64,000 nucleotides of DNA from Pseudogemmobacter bohemicus (GCF_003290025.1 NZ_QNHG01000002.1:62001-126000), one strand, 5' to 3'; positions 26,543-35,913 are shown, counted from the stretch's first letter. A program made the numbers and translations. The notes: generated from the sequence alone by a model not told the origin.

Positions 26543-27559
26543 TTATGCCCCAAGCGCCGCGCGGACTTCGGCGGCGTTGATATTGCCGTGTTCGGCAATC
26601 ACCACCAGCTGCGAGCGGCGCGGGCTGTTGCCCCAGGCGCGGTCGAACTGATGGCGCACACGCGGGCCGACCGCCTGGATCAACAGGCGCAGCGGCTTGC
26701 CCTGAACCGCGACATAGCCCTTGACGCGCAGGATATTTTGCGACGCGGCCAGCGCGGCCACGCGGGCGGCCAGCGCCTCGGGATCGGTGATCTCGGGCAG
26801 GTCAACGACGATGGTGTCGAAATCGTCATGGTCGTGATCGTCCTCGCCATCGTGATGCGAGGGACGGGCGCCCAGGTCATCCTCGGCCGCCGCGCCGATC
26901 CCCAGCACCACACGGGCGTCGATCACGCCTTCGGTCAGCGGCAGCATCGGCAGCGGGCGGGGTGCCTCGGCCCCGATCACCGCCTTTGCTTTGGCAATGC
27001 CCTCATCCCCGGCGAGATCGGCCTTGGACAAAAGCACGATATCGGCGCAGGCGATCTGATCCTCGAACACCTCGGAAAGGGGCGTCTCGTGATCGGCCTC
27101 GCCGTCGCCGGGATGGGCCGGATCGGGCGCGAAAAGGCCCGCAGCCACGGCCTCGGCATCGGCAACCACAACCACCCCGTCAATGGTGATCTTTGAACGC
27201 AAGGCCGGCCAGTCAAACGCCTTCAGCAGCGGTTTCGGCAGCGCGAGGCCCGAGGTTTCGATCACGATATGATCCGGGCGCGGCTCCATCGCCATCAGCT
27301 TTTCGATCGAGGGGATGAACTCGTCGGCGACGGTGCAGCAGATGCAGCCATTGGTCAGCTCGAGGATCGCGCTTTCCGGGCAATTGGCATCCGCGCAATC
27401 GCGGATCAGGTCGCCATCGACGCCGACATCGCCAAATTCATTGACCAGAACCGCCAGGCGCCGACCGCCCGGGTTTTGCAGCAGATGCCGGATCAGCGTG
27501 GTCTTCCCGGCGCCAAGGAAGCCGGTGATGACGGTTACGGGGGTTTTCTCAAGTGACAT
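26543..27559 (-). CDS. cobW: CobW-type G3E GTPase metallochaperone
   Basis: A 338-residue GTPase. P-loop GFLGAGKTT at about residues 13-21; the metal-binding CxCC motif in TNGCICC; an ETSGLALP switch region; SKADL as NKxD equivalent; and a His/Asp-rich patch around residue 240 (HHDGEDDHDHDD) before the CobW C-terminal domain. It likely delivers cobalt to the chelatase next door. The ATG at 27559 is one base after the stop of the DUF1636 gene (TGACATG), and cobN follows after 9 nt. Confidence 0.95.
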   Translation of the reverse strand: MSLEKTPVTVITGFLGAGKTTLIRHLLQNPGGRRLAVLVNEFGDVGVDGDLIRDCADANCPESAILELTNGCICCTVADEFIPSIEKLMAMEPRPDHIVIETSGLALPKPLLKAFDWPALRSKITIDGVVVVADAEAVAAGLFAPDPAHPGDGEADHETPLSEVFEDQIACADIVLLSKADLAGDEGIAKAKAVIGAEAPRPLPMLPLTEGVIDARVVLGIGAAAEDDLGARPSHHDGEDDHDHDDFDTIVVDLPEITDPEALAARVAALAASQNILRVKGYVAVQGKPLRLLIQAVGPRVRHQFDRAWGNSPRRSQLVVIAEHGNINAAEVRAALGA

Positions 27560-27560
27560 G

Positions 27561-27911
27561 TCAGATCTCCATCGGAGGGATACGGGCGATTGTGTTCTTG
27601 CGGATGACCTCGGGCCGTTCGCGCCAGGGGACGATGCCATCCGGCGTCGCCGCAAAGGCGCGATACATGGTGACAAGGTCGTCCAGGTGCAGATCGGGGT
27701 CGAGACGGCCCTGCACATAGGTCCAGCGGCCGGGGCCGCGCAGCACCACGGCACAGCCGTTCGAACAGGCGGAAAGGCATTCCTGGCGGCGATGCGCCAC
27801 GCCCCCGGCGCTCAGCGCATCGGAAAGCCGCGCACCGTCGCGCGGCGCTTCGGGGCTGCTGCCCGGCAATCTGCATGTGGTACAGACCACAAGCTCGGCT
27901 TCACCCGCCAT
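27561..27911 (-). CDS. DUF1636 protein, predicted metal-binding
   Basis: A 116-residue cytoplasmic protein with two cysteine clusters: CTTC near the N-terminus and CLSACSNGC around residue 50. The spacing looks like a thioredoxin-like 2Fe-2S or metal-binding fold. DUF1636 genes are regular companions of cobW and cobN in alphaproteobacteria. ATG 27911 is preferred because GGAGGGG lies 5 nt upstream; ATG 27926 is possible. It is the first gene behind the second cobalamin riboswitch and is coupled to cobW. A cobalt-handling or redox role is inferred from context only. Confidence 0.8.
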   Translation of the reverse strand: MAGEAELVVCTTCRLPGSSPEAPRDGARLSDALSAGGVAHRRQECLSACSNGCAVVLRGPGRWTYVQGRLDPDLHLDDLVTMYRAFAATPDGIVPWRERPEVIRKNTIARIPPMEI

Positions 27912-28035
27912 CTGCCCCTCCGGCATGGCTCTGGCGGGCGGGGTGCAGGTGGCGCTGCGCGGGTCGCACGGCACAACCTGCGGCCACCCCGGCCGCCCGT
28001 TACGACTGATGCGCCACGGGGGCGGCACCGGCGCT

Positions 28036-28210
28036 GGCAGGTCTCCCGGCTTGCGGATTTCGGGGATACCCCCTGCGGGCGCCCTGCCTTCCCGGCCTGG
28101 CGGCCAGTGGCGGTTGGGCGACCTTTCCGGTCACGGTCGCGGGGGCGGCTGCGCCTGGGCCTTTCGGCCTGTCGCATTCCCTCTTCGCCTGCTGTATTGC
28201 AGGAACCAGC
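28036..28210 (-). ncRNA. Cobalamin riboswitch upstream of DUF1636-cobW-cobN operon
   Basis: On the minus strand: GGTTCCTGCAATACAGCAGG, GAAGAGGGAATGCGACAGG, CGCAGCCGCCCCCGCGACC, the B12-box region GCCACTGGCC with GGGAAGG, and the terminal GCAAGCCGGGAGACCTGCC. Order and spacing match the B12 riboswitch. About 125 nt separate its 3' end from the DUF1636 start. The opposite-strand cobO start lies only about 50 nt beyond its 5' end. Confidence 0.92.
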
Positions 28211-28261
28211 GATGGCCACAGCCAAGCCACCAGCGCCACAGAATGTCAAGCGAGGCCAGGA

Positions 28262-28888
28262 ATGACTGACGCTCCCGATCCCATCTCCGAGACCGCGCGC
28301 CACGCCGCGAAAAAGGCGAAGATCAAGGCCGCGCGCGACAGGATGATGGCGGAAAAGACCGGCGAGAAGGGGCTGATCATCGTCCATACCGGGCCGGGAA
28401 AGGGCAAAAGCTCGTCGGCCTTCGGGATGATCCTGCGTTGCATCGCGCATGGGATGCCCTGCGGCGTGGTGCAGTTCATCAAGGGCGCGATGTCGACCGG
28501 AGAGCGCGATCTGATCCTGAAGAACTTTGGCGGACTTTGCCAGTTCTACACCATGGGTGAGGGCTTTACTTGGGAGACTCAGGATCTGGAGCGCGACCGT
28601 GCCGCCGCCGCCCGGGCCTGGGAAAAGGCGCAAGAGCTGATCCGGGACGAGCGAAACCGCATGGTGCTGCTGGATGAGATCAATATCGCGCTGCGCTATG
28701 ACTATCTCGACCTCGGCGAGGTGCTGACATTCTTGCGTGATGAGAAACCGCCGATGACCCATGTTGTGCTGACCGGACGCAATGCAAAGCCGGAACTGGT
28801 GGAACTGGCCGACCTGGTGACGGAAATGGCGATGGTGAAGCACCCGTTCCGTGCCGGTGTGAAGGCCCAGGCGGGGGTTGAATTCTGA
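28262..28888 (+). CDS. cobO: Cob(I)yrinic acid a,c-diamide adenosyltransferase
   Basis: A 208-residue ATP:corrinoid adenosyltransferase of the BtuR/CobA(Salmonella)/CobO family. The P-loop [14 protein letters not shown] (residues about 42-55) is of the reversed-GK type used by this enzyme. [14 protein letters not shown] and [15 protein letters not shown] follow, then [12 protein letters not shown]. It adds the 5'-deoxyadenosyl group to cobalt in the cytoplasm. It diverges from the riboswitch-led operon; its stop overlaps the cobQ start (TGATG). Confidence 0.96.
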   Translation: MTDAPDPISETARHAAKKAKIKAARDRMMAEKTGEKGLIIVHTGPGKGKSSSAFGMILRCIAHGMPCGVVQFIKGAMSTGERDLILKNFGGLCQFYTMGEGFTWETQDLERDRAAAARAWEKAQELIRDERNRMVLLDEINIALRYDYLDLGEVLTFLRDEKPPMTHVVLTGRNAKPELVELADLVTEMAMVKHPFRAGVKAQAGVEF

Positions 28889-30348
28889 TGCCTGACCAGA
28901 CAGCCGGCCGCGCCCTGATGATCCAGGGCACCGGCTCGAATGTGGGGAAATCGCTGCTGGTCGCGGGGCTCTGCCGGGTGGCGCGGCGGCGCGGGCTGGT
29001 GGTGCGGCCCTTCAAGCCGCAAAACATGTCGAACAATGCCGCCGTGACGGTGGACGGCGGCGAGATCGGGCGCGCCCAGGCGCTGCAGGCGCTGGCCTGC
29101 GGGGTCGGGCCGCATAGCGATATGAACCCGGTTCTTCTGAAACCCGAGACCGATACCGGTGCACAGGTGGTGGTGCAGGGGCGTCGGCTGACTTCGGTAC
29201 GGGCAAAGGACTATGCCGCCCTGAAACCAAAGATCGCCGAGGCCGTGCAGGAGAGTTTCCGGCGCCTGAAATCCCGGGCCGATCTGGTCATTGTCGAGGG
29301 CGCCGGCAGCCCGGCCGAGGTCAATCTGCGCCAGAATGACATCGCCAATATGGGCTTTGCTCTGGCCGCCGATGTGCCGGTGGTGCTGGCGGGCGATATC
29401 GACCGGGGCGGCGTGATTGCGCAGATCATCGGCACCCAGGCCGTGCTGGACCAGGCCGACAATGCGCAGATCGCGGGCTTTCTCGTGAACCGTTTTCGCG
29501 GCGACCCCTCGCTGTTCGAGGATGGCTACCGGCTGATCGCAGCCCGCACCGGCTGGCGCGGCTTTGGCGTGCTGCCCTGGTTTCGCGATGCGCGGCTTTT
29601 GCCGGCGGAAGATGCGCTGGATCTGGCACCTTCGGGCAACGGGCGAGTGAAAGTGGCCTGCCTCGCGCTGAGCCGGATCGCGAATTTCGACGATCTCGAC
29701 CCGCTGAAGCTGGAGCCCGATCTGACGGTTCAGATGATCCTTCCCGGCCAGCCGATACCGGGGGATACCGATCTGGTGGTGATCCCCGGCTCGAAATCGA
29801 CGCGCGGAGACCTCGCGTTTTTGCGCGAACAGGGCTGGGATATCGACATTCTGGCGCACCACCGGCGCGGCGGGCGGATCCTGGGCGTCTGCGGCGGCTA
29901 TCAGATGCTGGGCCGCCAGGTCGCCGACCCGGACGGAATCGAGGGCGAACCGGGGGTGACGCCGGGCCTTGGCCTTCTCGATGTCGAAACGGTGATGAGC
30001 GGCGATAAAAGGCTGGCGCGGGTCACGGCCCGCCATGCCGCCACCGGCCTCGATGTTGACGGCTACGAGATCCATATCGGCGTGACCTCCGGCCCCGACC
30101 GCGCCCGCCCCTTCGCCTTTCTCGGCGATCAGCCGGAAGGCGCGCGCTCGGCGGATGGCCGGGTCGAGGGCAGCTATCTGCACGGGCTGTTCACCAGCGA
30201 CGCCTTCCGCACCGCCTGGCTGAAACAGTTCGGCATCACCGCCGGCGCCACGCAATACAGCGCCGGGGTAGAGCAGATCCTCGACCGCCTTGCCGATCAC
30301 ATGGAAACCCATCTCGATTGTGACGGGCTGCTTGCGCTCGCCCGCTGA
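28888..30348 (+). CDS. cobQ: Cobyric acid synthase
   Basis: A 486-residue glutamine-dependent amidase that amidates positions b, d, e and g of adenosylcobyrinate a,c-diamide. The N-terminal ATPase domain has [20 protein letters not shown] and [14 protein letters not shown]. The C-terminal amidotransferase domain has [12 protein letters not shown], the nucleophile Cys in [12 protein letters not shown], and GYEIHIG / GSYLHGLF. It is coupled to cobO by a 1-nt overlap. Confidence 0.96.
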   Translation: MPDQTAGRALMIQGTGSNVGKSLLVAGLCRVARRRGLVVRPFKPQNMSNNAAVTVDGGEIGRAQALQALACGVGPHSDMNPVLLKPETDTGAQVVVQGRRLTSVRAKDYAALKPKIAEAVQESFRRLKSRADLVIVEGAGSPAEVNLRQNDIANMGFALAADVPVVLAGDIDRGGVIAQIIGTQAVLDQADNAQIAGFLVNRFRGDPSLFEDGYRLIAARTGWRGFGVLPWFRDARLLPAEDALDLAPSGNGRVKVACLALSRIANFDDLDPLKLEPDLTVQMILPGQPIPGDTDLVVIPGSKSTRGDLAFLREQGWDIDILAHHRRGGRILGVCGGYQMLGRQVADPDGIEGEPGVTPGLGLLDVETVMSGDKRLARVTARHAATGLDVDGYEIHIGVTSGPDRARPFAFLGDQPEGARSADGRVEGSYLHGLFTSDAFRTAWLKQFGITAGATQYSAGVEQILDRLADHMETHLDCDGLLALAR

Positions 30349-30384
30349 TCGGGCAGAGTGGCCCGCGCAACAGGGAACCCGGCC

Positions 30385-31545
30385 ATGAGATCATTTCTGA
30401 GGCAGACCCTCCGCCATGCCGGCCCTGCCATGGGGTTCACCGGCTGGACCGAGAGCCTTCGCGCCACCGCCGGCATGTTTGTCGGCATGGTGGCGCTGAT
30501 CCTGTTTCTCAGCCCCGACCCGGGCGCCTCGGCCTGGGGTCTGTTTGTCATCGCGCCCTTCGGGGCCAGCGCGGTGCTTCTCTTCGCACTGCCGAACAGC
30601 CCGCTGGCACAGCCCTGGTCGGCGGTGGTGGGAAATGCGGTCTCGGCGCTGGTGGGGGTAGCGCTGGTGCTGACCATCGACGTGGCGGATCTGCGGGTGG
30701 TGCTGGCGCCGGCGCTGGCGGTTCTGGCCATGCATCTGTGTCGCGCGCTGCATCCGCCTGGGGGCGCCGTGGCGCTGGCCACCGTGCTGTCCCCGCATGC
30801 GGCCGAAGAGCTGGGCTTCCTTTATGTACTGATGCCGGTAGCGCTAGGCACAGCGGCGCTGGTGCCGGTGGCGGCGCTTGCGGCGGCGATGACCGGCCGG
30901 CGCTATCCCTTTCGCCAGCCCAGCCAGCCCGGCCCCCAGGGCACCACCGATCCGCGCCCGCTGGAACGCCTTGGCGTCTCGCGCGCCGAACTTGCCGGGC
31001 TTTTGCAGGATTTCCGCCAGAGCGCCAATATCGGCGTTGAAGACCTTGCGCGGCTGATCTCGGCTGCCGAGCTCCTTGCGGCGCAGCACCATTCCGAGGG
31101 CGTCACCTGCGGCGAGATCATGTCGCGCGACCTCGTGACCGTGCGCCCCGATACGCCTTTGACCGAGGTGGCCGCGATCTTTCGCAGCCGGGGTTTCACC
31201 TCGTTGCCGGTGGTCGAGGCCGATGGCAGCTATAAGGGCGTGATCTTCCAGATCCACCTGATCCGGCGCGGTGTCGAAGAGGCACAGCTGCGCGGCACCC
31301 GCTTTGTTGCCGGCCTTGCGCGGATGCTGGGCGCCGGCGGCAGTCCTGTCGTCAGGGCCCGCGATGTGATGGACCCGCATGTGCCGGTGCGAACAAGTGA
31401 GACGCCGATCCACGCGCTGCTGCCGCTGCTGGCCGAAGGGCCGAATGACGCGGTGCCCATCCTTTCGGGCGCGCGCATCGCCGGTATCGTCACCCGCACC
31501 GATCTGATTGCCGCGCTGGCCCATCAGCGCAAAGAGGAGGGCTGA
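30385..31545 (+). CDS. HPP-family membrane protein with two CBS domains
   Basis: A 386-residue protein. Residues about 25-175 hold four to five membrane helices of the HPP family, including the eponymous HPP in CRALHPPGGAVALA. Residues about 240-380 hold two CBS domains: GEIMSRDLVTVRPDTPLTEVA and RDVMDPHVPVRTSETPIHALL. Plant and cyanobacterial HPP proteins are linked to nitrite transport, which would fit the nearby denitrification island, but function here is unproven. The CBS pair suggests adenine-nucleotide sensing. ATG 30385 follows CAGGGAACC. The next gene starts 3 nt after the stop. Confidence 0.82.
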   Translation: MRSFLRQTLRHAGPAMGFTGWTESLRATAGMFVGMVALILFLSPDPGASAWGLFVIAPFGASAVLLFALPNSPLAQPWSAVVGNAVSALVGVALVLTIDVADLRVVLAPALAVLAMHLCRALHPPGGAVALATVLSPHAAEELGFLYVLMPVALGTAALVPVAALAAAMTGRRYPFRQPSQPGPQGTTDPRPLERLGVSRAELAGLLQDFRQSANIGVEDLARLISAAELLAAQHHSEGVTCGEIMSRDLVTVRPDTPLTEVAAIFRSRGFTSLPVVEADGSYKGVIFQIHLIRRGVEEAQLRGTRFVAGLARMLGAGGSPVVRARDVMDPHVPVRTSETPIHALLPLLAEGPNDAVPILSGARIAGIVTRTDLIAALAHQRKEEG

Positions 31546-31548
31546 GCC

Positions 31549-32184
31549 TTGCATTTCGATCTGGACAGCACAGGACCCGGCATCGCCTATAAGCTGCTGG
31601 TCGCGACCGTCATGCCGCGCCCCATCGCCTGGGTGGTGACGAAATCCGCCGCTGGCATCGTGAACCTCGCCCCGTTCAGCTTTTTCAACGTGATGGGGGA
31701 TGAGCCGCCGACCGTCGTACTGGGGATCAGCCCGGGCCGCGATGGCGGGCTGAAACATTCGGCGCAGAATATCCTGGACAGCGGCGAATTCGTGGTGAAC
31801 CTGGTGCCCTTCGCGCTGGCCGGAGCGATGAACCTGACCTCGATCGACGCGCCCGCCGGGGTCAGCGAGGCAGAGCTTGCCGGCCTTGATCTGACGCCAT
31901 CGGCCAAGGTCGCCCCGCCCCGGGTCACCGCCAGCCCGGTCGCGCTGGAATGCCGGCTCTCTCACCGGCTGGATACCGGGCCGCGCCAGATGCTGCTGGT
32001 GGGCGAGGTGCTGTCGATCCATATCGAGGACCGTTTCGTGCTGAATGCCGCGCGCGGCCATGTCGATACGCCGGGGCTTGATCTGGTTGGTCGCTCTTTT
32101 GGCGCAGATTATGTGCGCACAGGCGAGGTCTTCAGTCTGGAGCGCCCGCTCTGGCGGGATTACACCCCGAAAGACCGCGCCTGA
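31549..32184 (+). CDS. Flavin reductase-like (FMN-binding split barrel) protein
   Basis: A 211-residue protein with the flavin-reductase-like domain: VATVMPRPIAWVVTKSAAG, NLAPFSFFNVMGDEPPTVVLGIS and EFVVNLVPFAL, the pattern of the DIM6/NTAB family. It begins with TTG at 31549 right behind AGAGGAGGGC, 3 nt after the HPP-CBS stop, so the two are co-transcribed. Such proteins bind FMN and use NAD(P)H or serve as partner reductases. Substrate unknown. Confidence 0.85.
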   Translation: MHFDLDSTGPGIAYKLLVATVMPRPIAWVVTKSAAGIVNLAPFSFFNVMGDEPPTVVLGISPGRDGGLKHSAQNILDSGEFVVNLVPFALAGAMNLTSIDAPAGVSEAELAGLDLTPSAKVAPPRVTASPVALECRLSHRLDTGPRQMLLVGEVLSIHIEDRFVLNAARGHVDTPGLDLVGRSFGADYVRTGEVFSLERPLWRDYTPKDRA

Positions 32185-32228
32185 GCCGCAATTTTCGCTG
32201 GCTTTCCTCGCCGGTGCGATGCAATGTA

Positions 32229-32246
32229 ATTGTACAAACGTACAGG
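32229..32246. promoter_or_regulatory. Palindromic putative operator
   Basis: TGTAC-AAAC-GTACA (32231-32244) is a perfect inverted repeat just upstream of the AGGAG site of the second flavin reductase gene. It could be an operator or simply chance; no regulator gene is adjacent. Confidence 0.35.
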
Positions 32247-32255
32247 AGTCTGAGA

Positions 32256-32762
32256 ATGGACCCGGAACTGCGCAGATGCTTTGTCGAAGGCATGAGCCGG
32301 GCGGCGACCTTTGTTGCCGTCGCCACCACCGATGGCGAGGCCGGGCGCTTTGGCGTGACGATCTCTTCGCTGACCTCGGTTTCGGCGGATGGCGACCATC
32401 CCTCGCTGCTGGCCTGTATCCATCACCGCAGCTCGACCGCGACAGCGATCCTGAAGAACCGCGCCTTCTGCGCCAATCTGCTGCATGAGGGCCAGCATGA
32501 GGTCGCCAATATCTTTGCCGGCCGCAGCGGTATGGCCGATCATGGCGAGCGGTTTTCCCAGGTGCCCTGGCAGCCCGGCAATCTGGGTCAGCCCAATATC
32601 GCCGGCGCAACGGCCGTGTTCGAATGCCGCCTTGCTACCGCGCTATACTGGGAGACCCATCATATCTTTGTCGGCCATGTCGTGGGCGTCACCCTGTCCG
32701 GGGATCCGGCAGCGCTGCTTTATGGCCAGCGGGCCTATCGCCGGGCTGTGGATATCAGCTGA
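32256..32762 (+). CDS. Flavin reductase family protein (HpaC-like)
   Basis: A 168-residue flavin-reductase-domain protein: FVEGMSRAATFVAVATTDGEAGRFGVTISSLTSVS, SLLACIHHRSSTATAI and NRAFCANLLHEGQHEVANIFAGR are the canonical strands of the short NAD(P)H:flavin oxidoreductases that feed two-component monooxygenases. ATG 32256 has AGGAG 6-7 nt upstream. No partner monooxygenase is nearby. It follows a related, longer family member after about 70 nt, so there are two tandem flavin reductases. Confidence 0.85.
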   Translation: MDPELRRCFVEGMSRAATFVAVATTDGEAGRFGVTISSLTSVSADGDHPSLLACIHHRSSTATAILKNRAFCANLLHEGQHEVANIFAGRSGMADHGERFSQVPWQPGNLGQPNIAGATAVFECRLATALYWETHHIFVGHVVGVTLSGDPAALLYGQRAYRRAVDIS

Positions 32763-33746
32763 GCCGCGCGGCGAAGCACCGCGCAACGCAGATGGCAGGC
32801 CTGCCGCGACAGCGCGGCGCTTCTGGTGGCGCTGTCCGCTCGGCTGGCTGAACGGCACACCCCCGTTTCACCTTTCGTCGCGCCCTGCGGTTGCCCGCCT
32901 GGAAACGCGGCTGATGCCCGGGTCTGGAACCAGACAGACTTCCCTCAGGTATACCCGTGCCGCGCTGGAAAGGGTCGACCGGGCTATCGGCATATCCCGC
33001 CTGTCGATGCTTGACCTCAGCCGCAGCTTTGGGACCCTCAGCCCTGTGCCACCGGCGTCGCGGATGGTGAACGGATTCCAGGGCGGAAACCGGAAACGGC
33101 CATGGCCGCGGTGATTGGGAGCCGCGCCATTGTCGCAACTGCGCCGCTCCCGACCAGAGCGATTATGGTGATCACCCGATCCGCATTTCAATCGCAGCAA
33201 CAGAAGGGCGGAATGCCGTGCCACTGCCAGCGGCCGGCATCTTTCCAGATCTCTCCGATGTCGAAAGCCGCCCTGCCATTCCGTTTCCGGATATTGGGCT
33301 TTGTCGGGCGTGCAGCCCCTGCCGGTCTATGTGAGATCTGTGTAAGGACGGCCCGCCCCCCGGTCCGATTTCGGCGCGGCGAAACAGTCCTGGGGCGGGG
33401 CCACGTCAACACGCCCGCACGCGCCATTGCGGGGCAAGACCCACTACATGGGTTACGCAGATCAGGGCCATGATGGGTCTGAATGCGCCAGGCGGGCGCT
33501 ATCCGTTTCGCGCACGGATCAGGGCCGGTGCCGGTATCGCCAAAATCGTTGATGCGGGCACCTGCCGCTTTGCCGGGAGAGCCCGTCAGACTATCCCGCC
33601 CCGGCGCGGTTCCCCCGTCTTTCATCCCCTTGCCCGGAGACGCCGGGACATGCGGAAGCCGGCGCTCTTGCGCCCCTGTTTGATGCGGCGCAATGACGCT
33701 CCTTCGCATCCCTGTATCTTCGGGTCTGGATTTCCGAGGGATCAGG
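32763..33746. other. About 1-kb stretch without a recognisable gene
   Basis: Open frames on both strands exist, as always at this GC content, but none has a plausible start, family motif or coding-like composition. A short palindrome GGTGATCACC occurs at 33167-33176. It may hold degraded genes or a long leader of the following membrane-protein operon. No RNA gene or terminator was recognised. Confidence 0.5.
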
Positions 33747-35093
33747 ATGCCGGGAAAGTCACTTTCACCCTGGACGCTGAGCTGGTTCGGCAGCGCGATG
33801 ATCGCCCTTTTGCTGGCGCTTGTGCTGGCGCTGGCGGCGGGTATCGGCCCGGAGGATTTCGACCGGCCGGAGGCGCTTGCCATCGTGCATCTCTTTGCGC
33901 TTGGCTGGCTGGCGCAGGTCATGCTGGGGGCACTGGTGCAATTCGTGCCGGTGCTGGCCGCGCGCCCGCTGGCCTTTTCGCGCCTTGCCCTGCCGGCTTT
34001 GCTTGCCTCATCGCTTGGCACCCTGGCACTGGCGGGCGGCTTTCTCAGCCTTGACGGTTATGAGATCGCCCGGCCCTTCTTTCTGCTGGGGCCGGTTGCC
34101 CTGGGCCTGGGCTTTGCGATGCTGGCGGTGATGATCCTGGCCACACTGGTCACCCGGCAAACCCTGCGCCTGCCAGAGGTCAGGATGGTGCTTGTCGCGC
34201 TGGCGGGGCTCGCAGGTCTCTGGCTCAGCGGGGCCGCGATGGTCTCGACCCTTGCCGGCAGCCGCGTTGCTGTCGATCTGAGCCAGGCACTGCCCCTGCA
34301 TATGCTGTTCGGCATTGGCGGCTTTCTGACCTTTGCGGCTTTCGGGGTCAGCTACAAGCTCTTTGCTATGTTCCTGCTGGCACCCGAAGCGGCCAGCTGG
34401 CAGCGCCGCGCGGTGTTTGCGCTGGCCGCAATGATGGCAGGGCTGATGCTGACCGGACTTTTGATGCTGGCGGGTGATGCCGGCATAACGCCCCTGCTGA
34501 TCGCGGTTTGCGGGATCTCGCTGGCAGGAGCCGCGCTTTATCTCGATGATGTCCGGCGGCTCTGGCAGGCGCGCAGGCGCGCCCATCCCGAGCTGAACAT
34601 GTCCTGGAGCCGGATGGCGCTTGGCTTCCTCGCGCTTTCCGTGCTGCTTTTGCCCTTCGCGATCTGGCAGGGCGGCGCGCTGGCCCGGGCCAGCGTCTTC
34701 GCGGCGCTTGTCGGCTGGCTGTCAACGCTGACCCTCGCGCAGATGATCCGCATTACCGCCTTTCTGACCTGGATCCAGATCTTCGCGCCGCTGATCGGGC
34801 GGCGCAAGGTTCCGACCGTGCAAAGCCTGACCCATCCGCGCCGCGCAGGCCTCGCGCTGACGATCTGGAGCCTCTCTGCCGCGATCGGCACGCTTTCGCT
34901 GGCGACCGGCTTTCACGCGGGCTTCCGTCTCGCGCTTTGCGGCCTGTTGATTGCCGCAACGCAGATCCTGTGCGAGCTGGTGGCGATCCGCAGCCTCTCG
35001 CATTTGCCCGCACCCGAGCGCCCGGGCCTCCTGCCGCCCCTTATCCTGCCCGCCTTCCTGAAATCCCAGCACTCCGCAGAGAACCAGATATGA
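33747..35093 (+). CDS. Polytopic membrane protein (about 12 helices) of denitrification neighbourhood
   Basis: A 448-residue integral membrane protein that is hydrophobic almost throughout, with short polar loops. His residues sit inside helices, for example AIVHLFALGWLAQVMLGALV and LPLHMLFGIGGFLTF, reminiscent of heme-coordinating helices in cytochrome-oxidase subunit I-like and NnrS-like proteins; that resemblance is inference. ATG 33747 is chosen because CCGAGGGATCAGG precedes it. The stop overlaps the next start (ATGA), so it is coupled to a DUF2249 protein. Its nearness to nnrS and nirK suggests a role in nitrogen-oxide respiration or protection. Confidence 0.75.
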   Translation: MPGKSLSPWTLSWFGSAMIALLLALVLALAAGIGPEDFDRPEALAIVHLFALGWLAQVMLGALVQFVPVLAARPLAFSRLALPALLASSLGTLALAGGFLSLDGYEIARPFFLLGPVALGLGFAMLAVMILATLVTRQTLRLPEVRMVLVALAGLAGLWLSGAAMVSTLAGSRVAVDLSQALPLHMLFGIGGFLTFAAFGVSYKLFAMFLLAPEAASWQRRAVFALAAMMAGLMLTGLLMLAGDAGITPLLIAVCGISLAGAALYLDDVRRLWQARRRAHPELNMSWSRMALGFLALSVLLLPFAIWQGGALARASVFAALVGWLSTLTLAQMIRITAFLTWIQIFAPLIGRRKVPTVQSLTHPRRAGLALTIWSLSAAIGTLSLATGFHAGFRLALCGLLIAATQILCELVAIRSLSHLPAPERPGLLPPLILPAFLKSQHSAENQI

Positions 35094-35617
35094 CAACGCC
35101 CCCTCCCCATGAGCTTGATGTCCGCCCGATCCTTGCGCAAGGCGAAGAGCCTTTCGGCGCCATCATGGCGGCGATTGATGCGCTTCAGCCCGGCCAGGCA
35201 CTCAGGATGCTGGCACCGTTCCGGCCGGCGCCCTTGTTCAATGTCATGGCCAATCGCGGCTTTGACTGCGCCGACCGGCGGCGCGAGGATGGCGTCTGGG
35301 AAGTGACCTTCACGCCGCAGGGCAGCGGCCCTGCCGATGCGGGCATGGCGCCCGGGTCGGCGCCCGGAGCAGGCTTCTGGCCCGACCCGGCGCTGGTGCT
35401 GGAGCTGATCGGGCTGGAGCCGCCGGAGCCGATGGTGCGTATTCTGGAGGAGGTCACCATGCTCGAACCCGGCCAGGTTCTGTTTGCGCTGCTCGACCGC
35501 GAGCCGATGTTTCTCTTCCCCGAACTCGCGCAGCGCGGCCATGAATGGGCGGGGAATTACGCGGCTGATGGCCAGAGTTATCGGCTGATGGTGCGGGCGG
35601 GGGCGAAGGATGACTGA
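35090..35617 (+). CDS. Tandem DUF2249 protein
   Basis: A 175-residue soluble protein with two DUF2249 modules. The first (about 5-75) has ELDVRPILAQGEEPFGAIMAAI, LRMLAPFRPAPLFNVMANRGF and VWEVTF. The second (about 98-172) has LELIGLEPPEPMVRILEEVTML, VLFALLDREPMFLFPELAQRGHEW and SYRLMVRAG. DUF2249 has a TusA-like fold and is common in denitrifier and NO-response loci. It overlaps the membrane-protein stop (ATGA) and the following DUF59 gene by 8 nt. Possible sulfur, redox or NO-related role; not established. Confidence 0.82.
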   Translation: MTTPPPHELDVRPILAQGEEPFGAIMAAIDALQPGQALRMLAPFRPAPLFNVMANRGFDCADRRREDGVWEVTFTPQGSGPADAGMAPGSAPGAGFWPDPALVLELIGLEPPEPMVRILEEVTMLEPGQVLFALLDREPMFLFPELAQRGHEWAGNYAADGQSYRLMVRAGAKDD

Positions 35618-35894
35618 CATCGCCGCCGGATTGGAACAGGCTTTGCGCGGGGTCTGCGACCCCGAAACCGGCCGCGATCTGATCGCGATGGGCATGATTT
35701 ATGAGGCGCGCATCGTAGGGGTCTCTGCCCATGTCACCATGACCACCACCACGCGCGGCTGCCCTTTGACCGAAATGCTGCGCCTCGGGGTTGAGGCGGC
35801 GGTGCTGGCGGTGCCGGGGATCGAGGCAGCCGAGATCCGCCTCAGCTGGGACCCGCCCTGGACGCCGGAGCGGATGGAGCCTCTGCCATTCTGA
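35610..35894 (+). CDS. DUF59/MIP18-family metal-sulfur cluster assembly factor
   Basis: A 94-residue protein of the SufT/PaaD/MIP18 type: ALRGVCDPETGRDLIAMGMIYEARIVG, VTMTTTTRGCPLTEML (with the family's conserved Cys), and VRLSWDPPWTPERM-like end. These proteins help mature Fe-S or other metal clusters. It is the third gene of a tightly overlapping operon after the membrane protein and DUF2249 protein. The link to maturation of a nitrogen-oxide enzyme is inferred from location only. Confidence 0.85.
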   Translation: MTDIAAGLEQALRGVCDPETGRDLIAMGMIYEARIVGVSAHVTMTTTTRGCPLTEMLRLGVEAAVLAVPGIEAAEIRLSWDPPWTPERMEPLPF

Positions 35895-35913
35895 GACATC
35901 TGGCATTCTGAGA

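Noticed and set aside
33188-34021. 278-codon minus-strand frame in the gene-poor stretch
   Set aside because: Arg/Ser/Pro-rich with no domain pattern; it overlaps the well-supported membrane-protein gene on the other strand.
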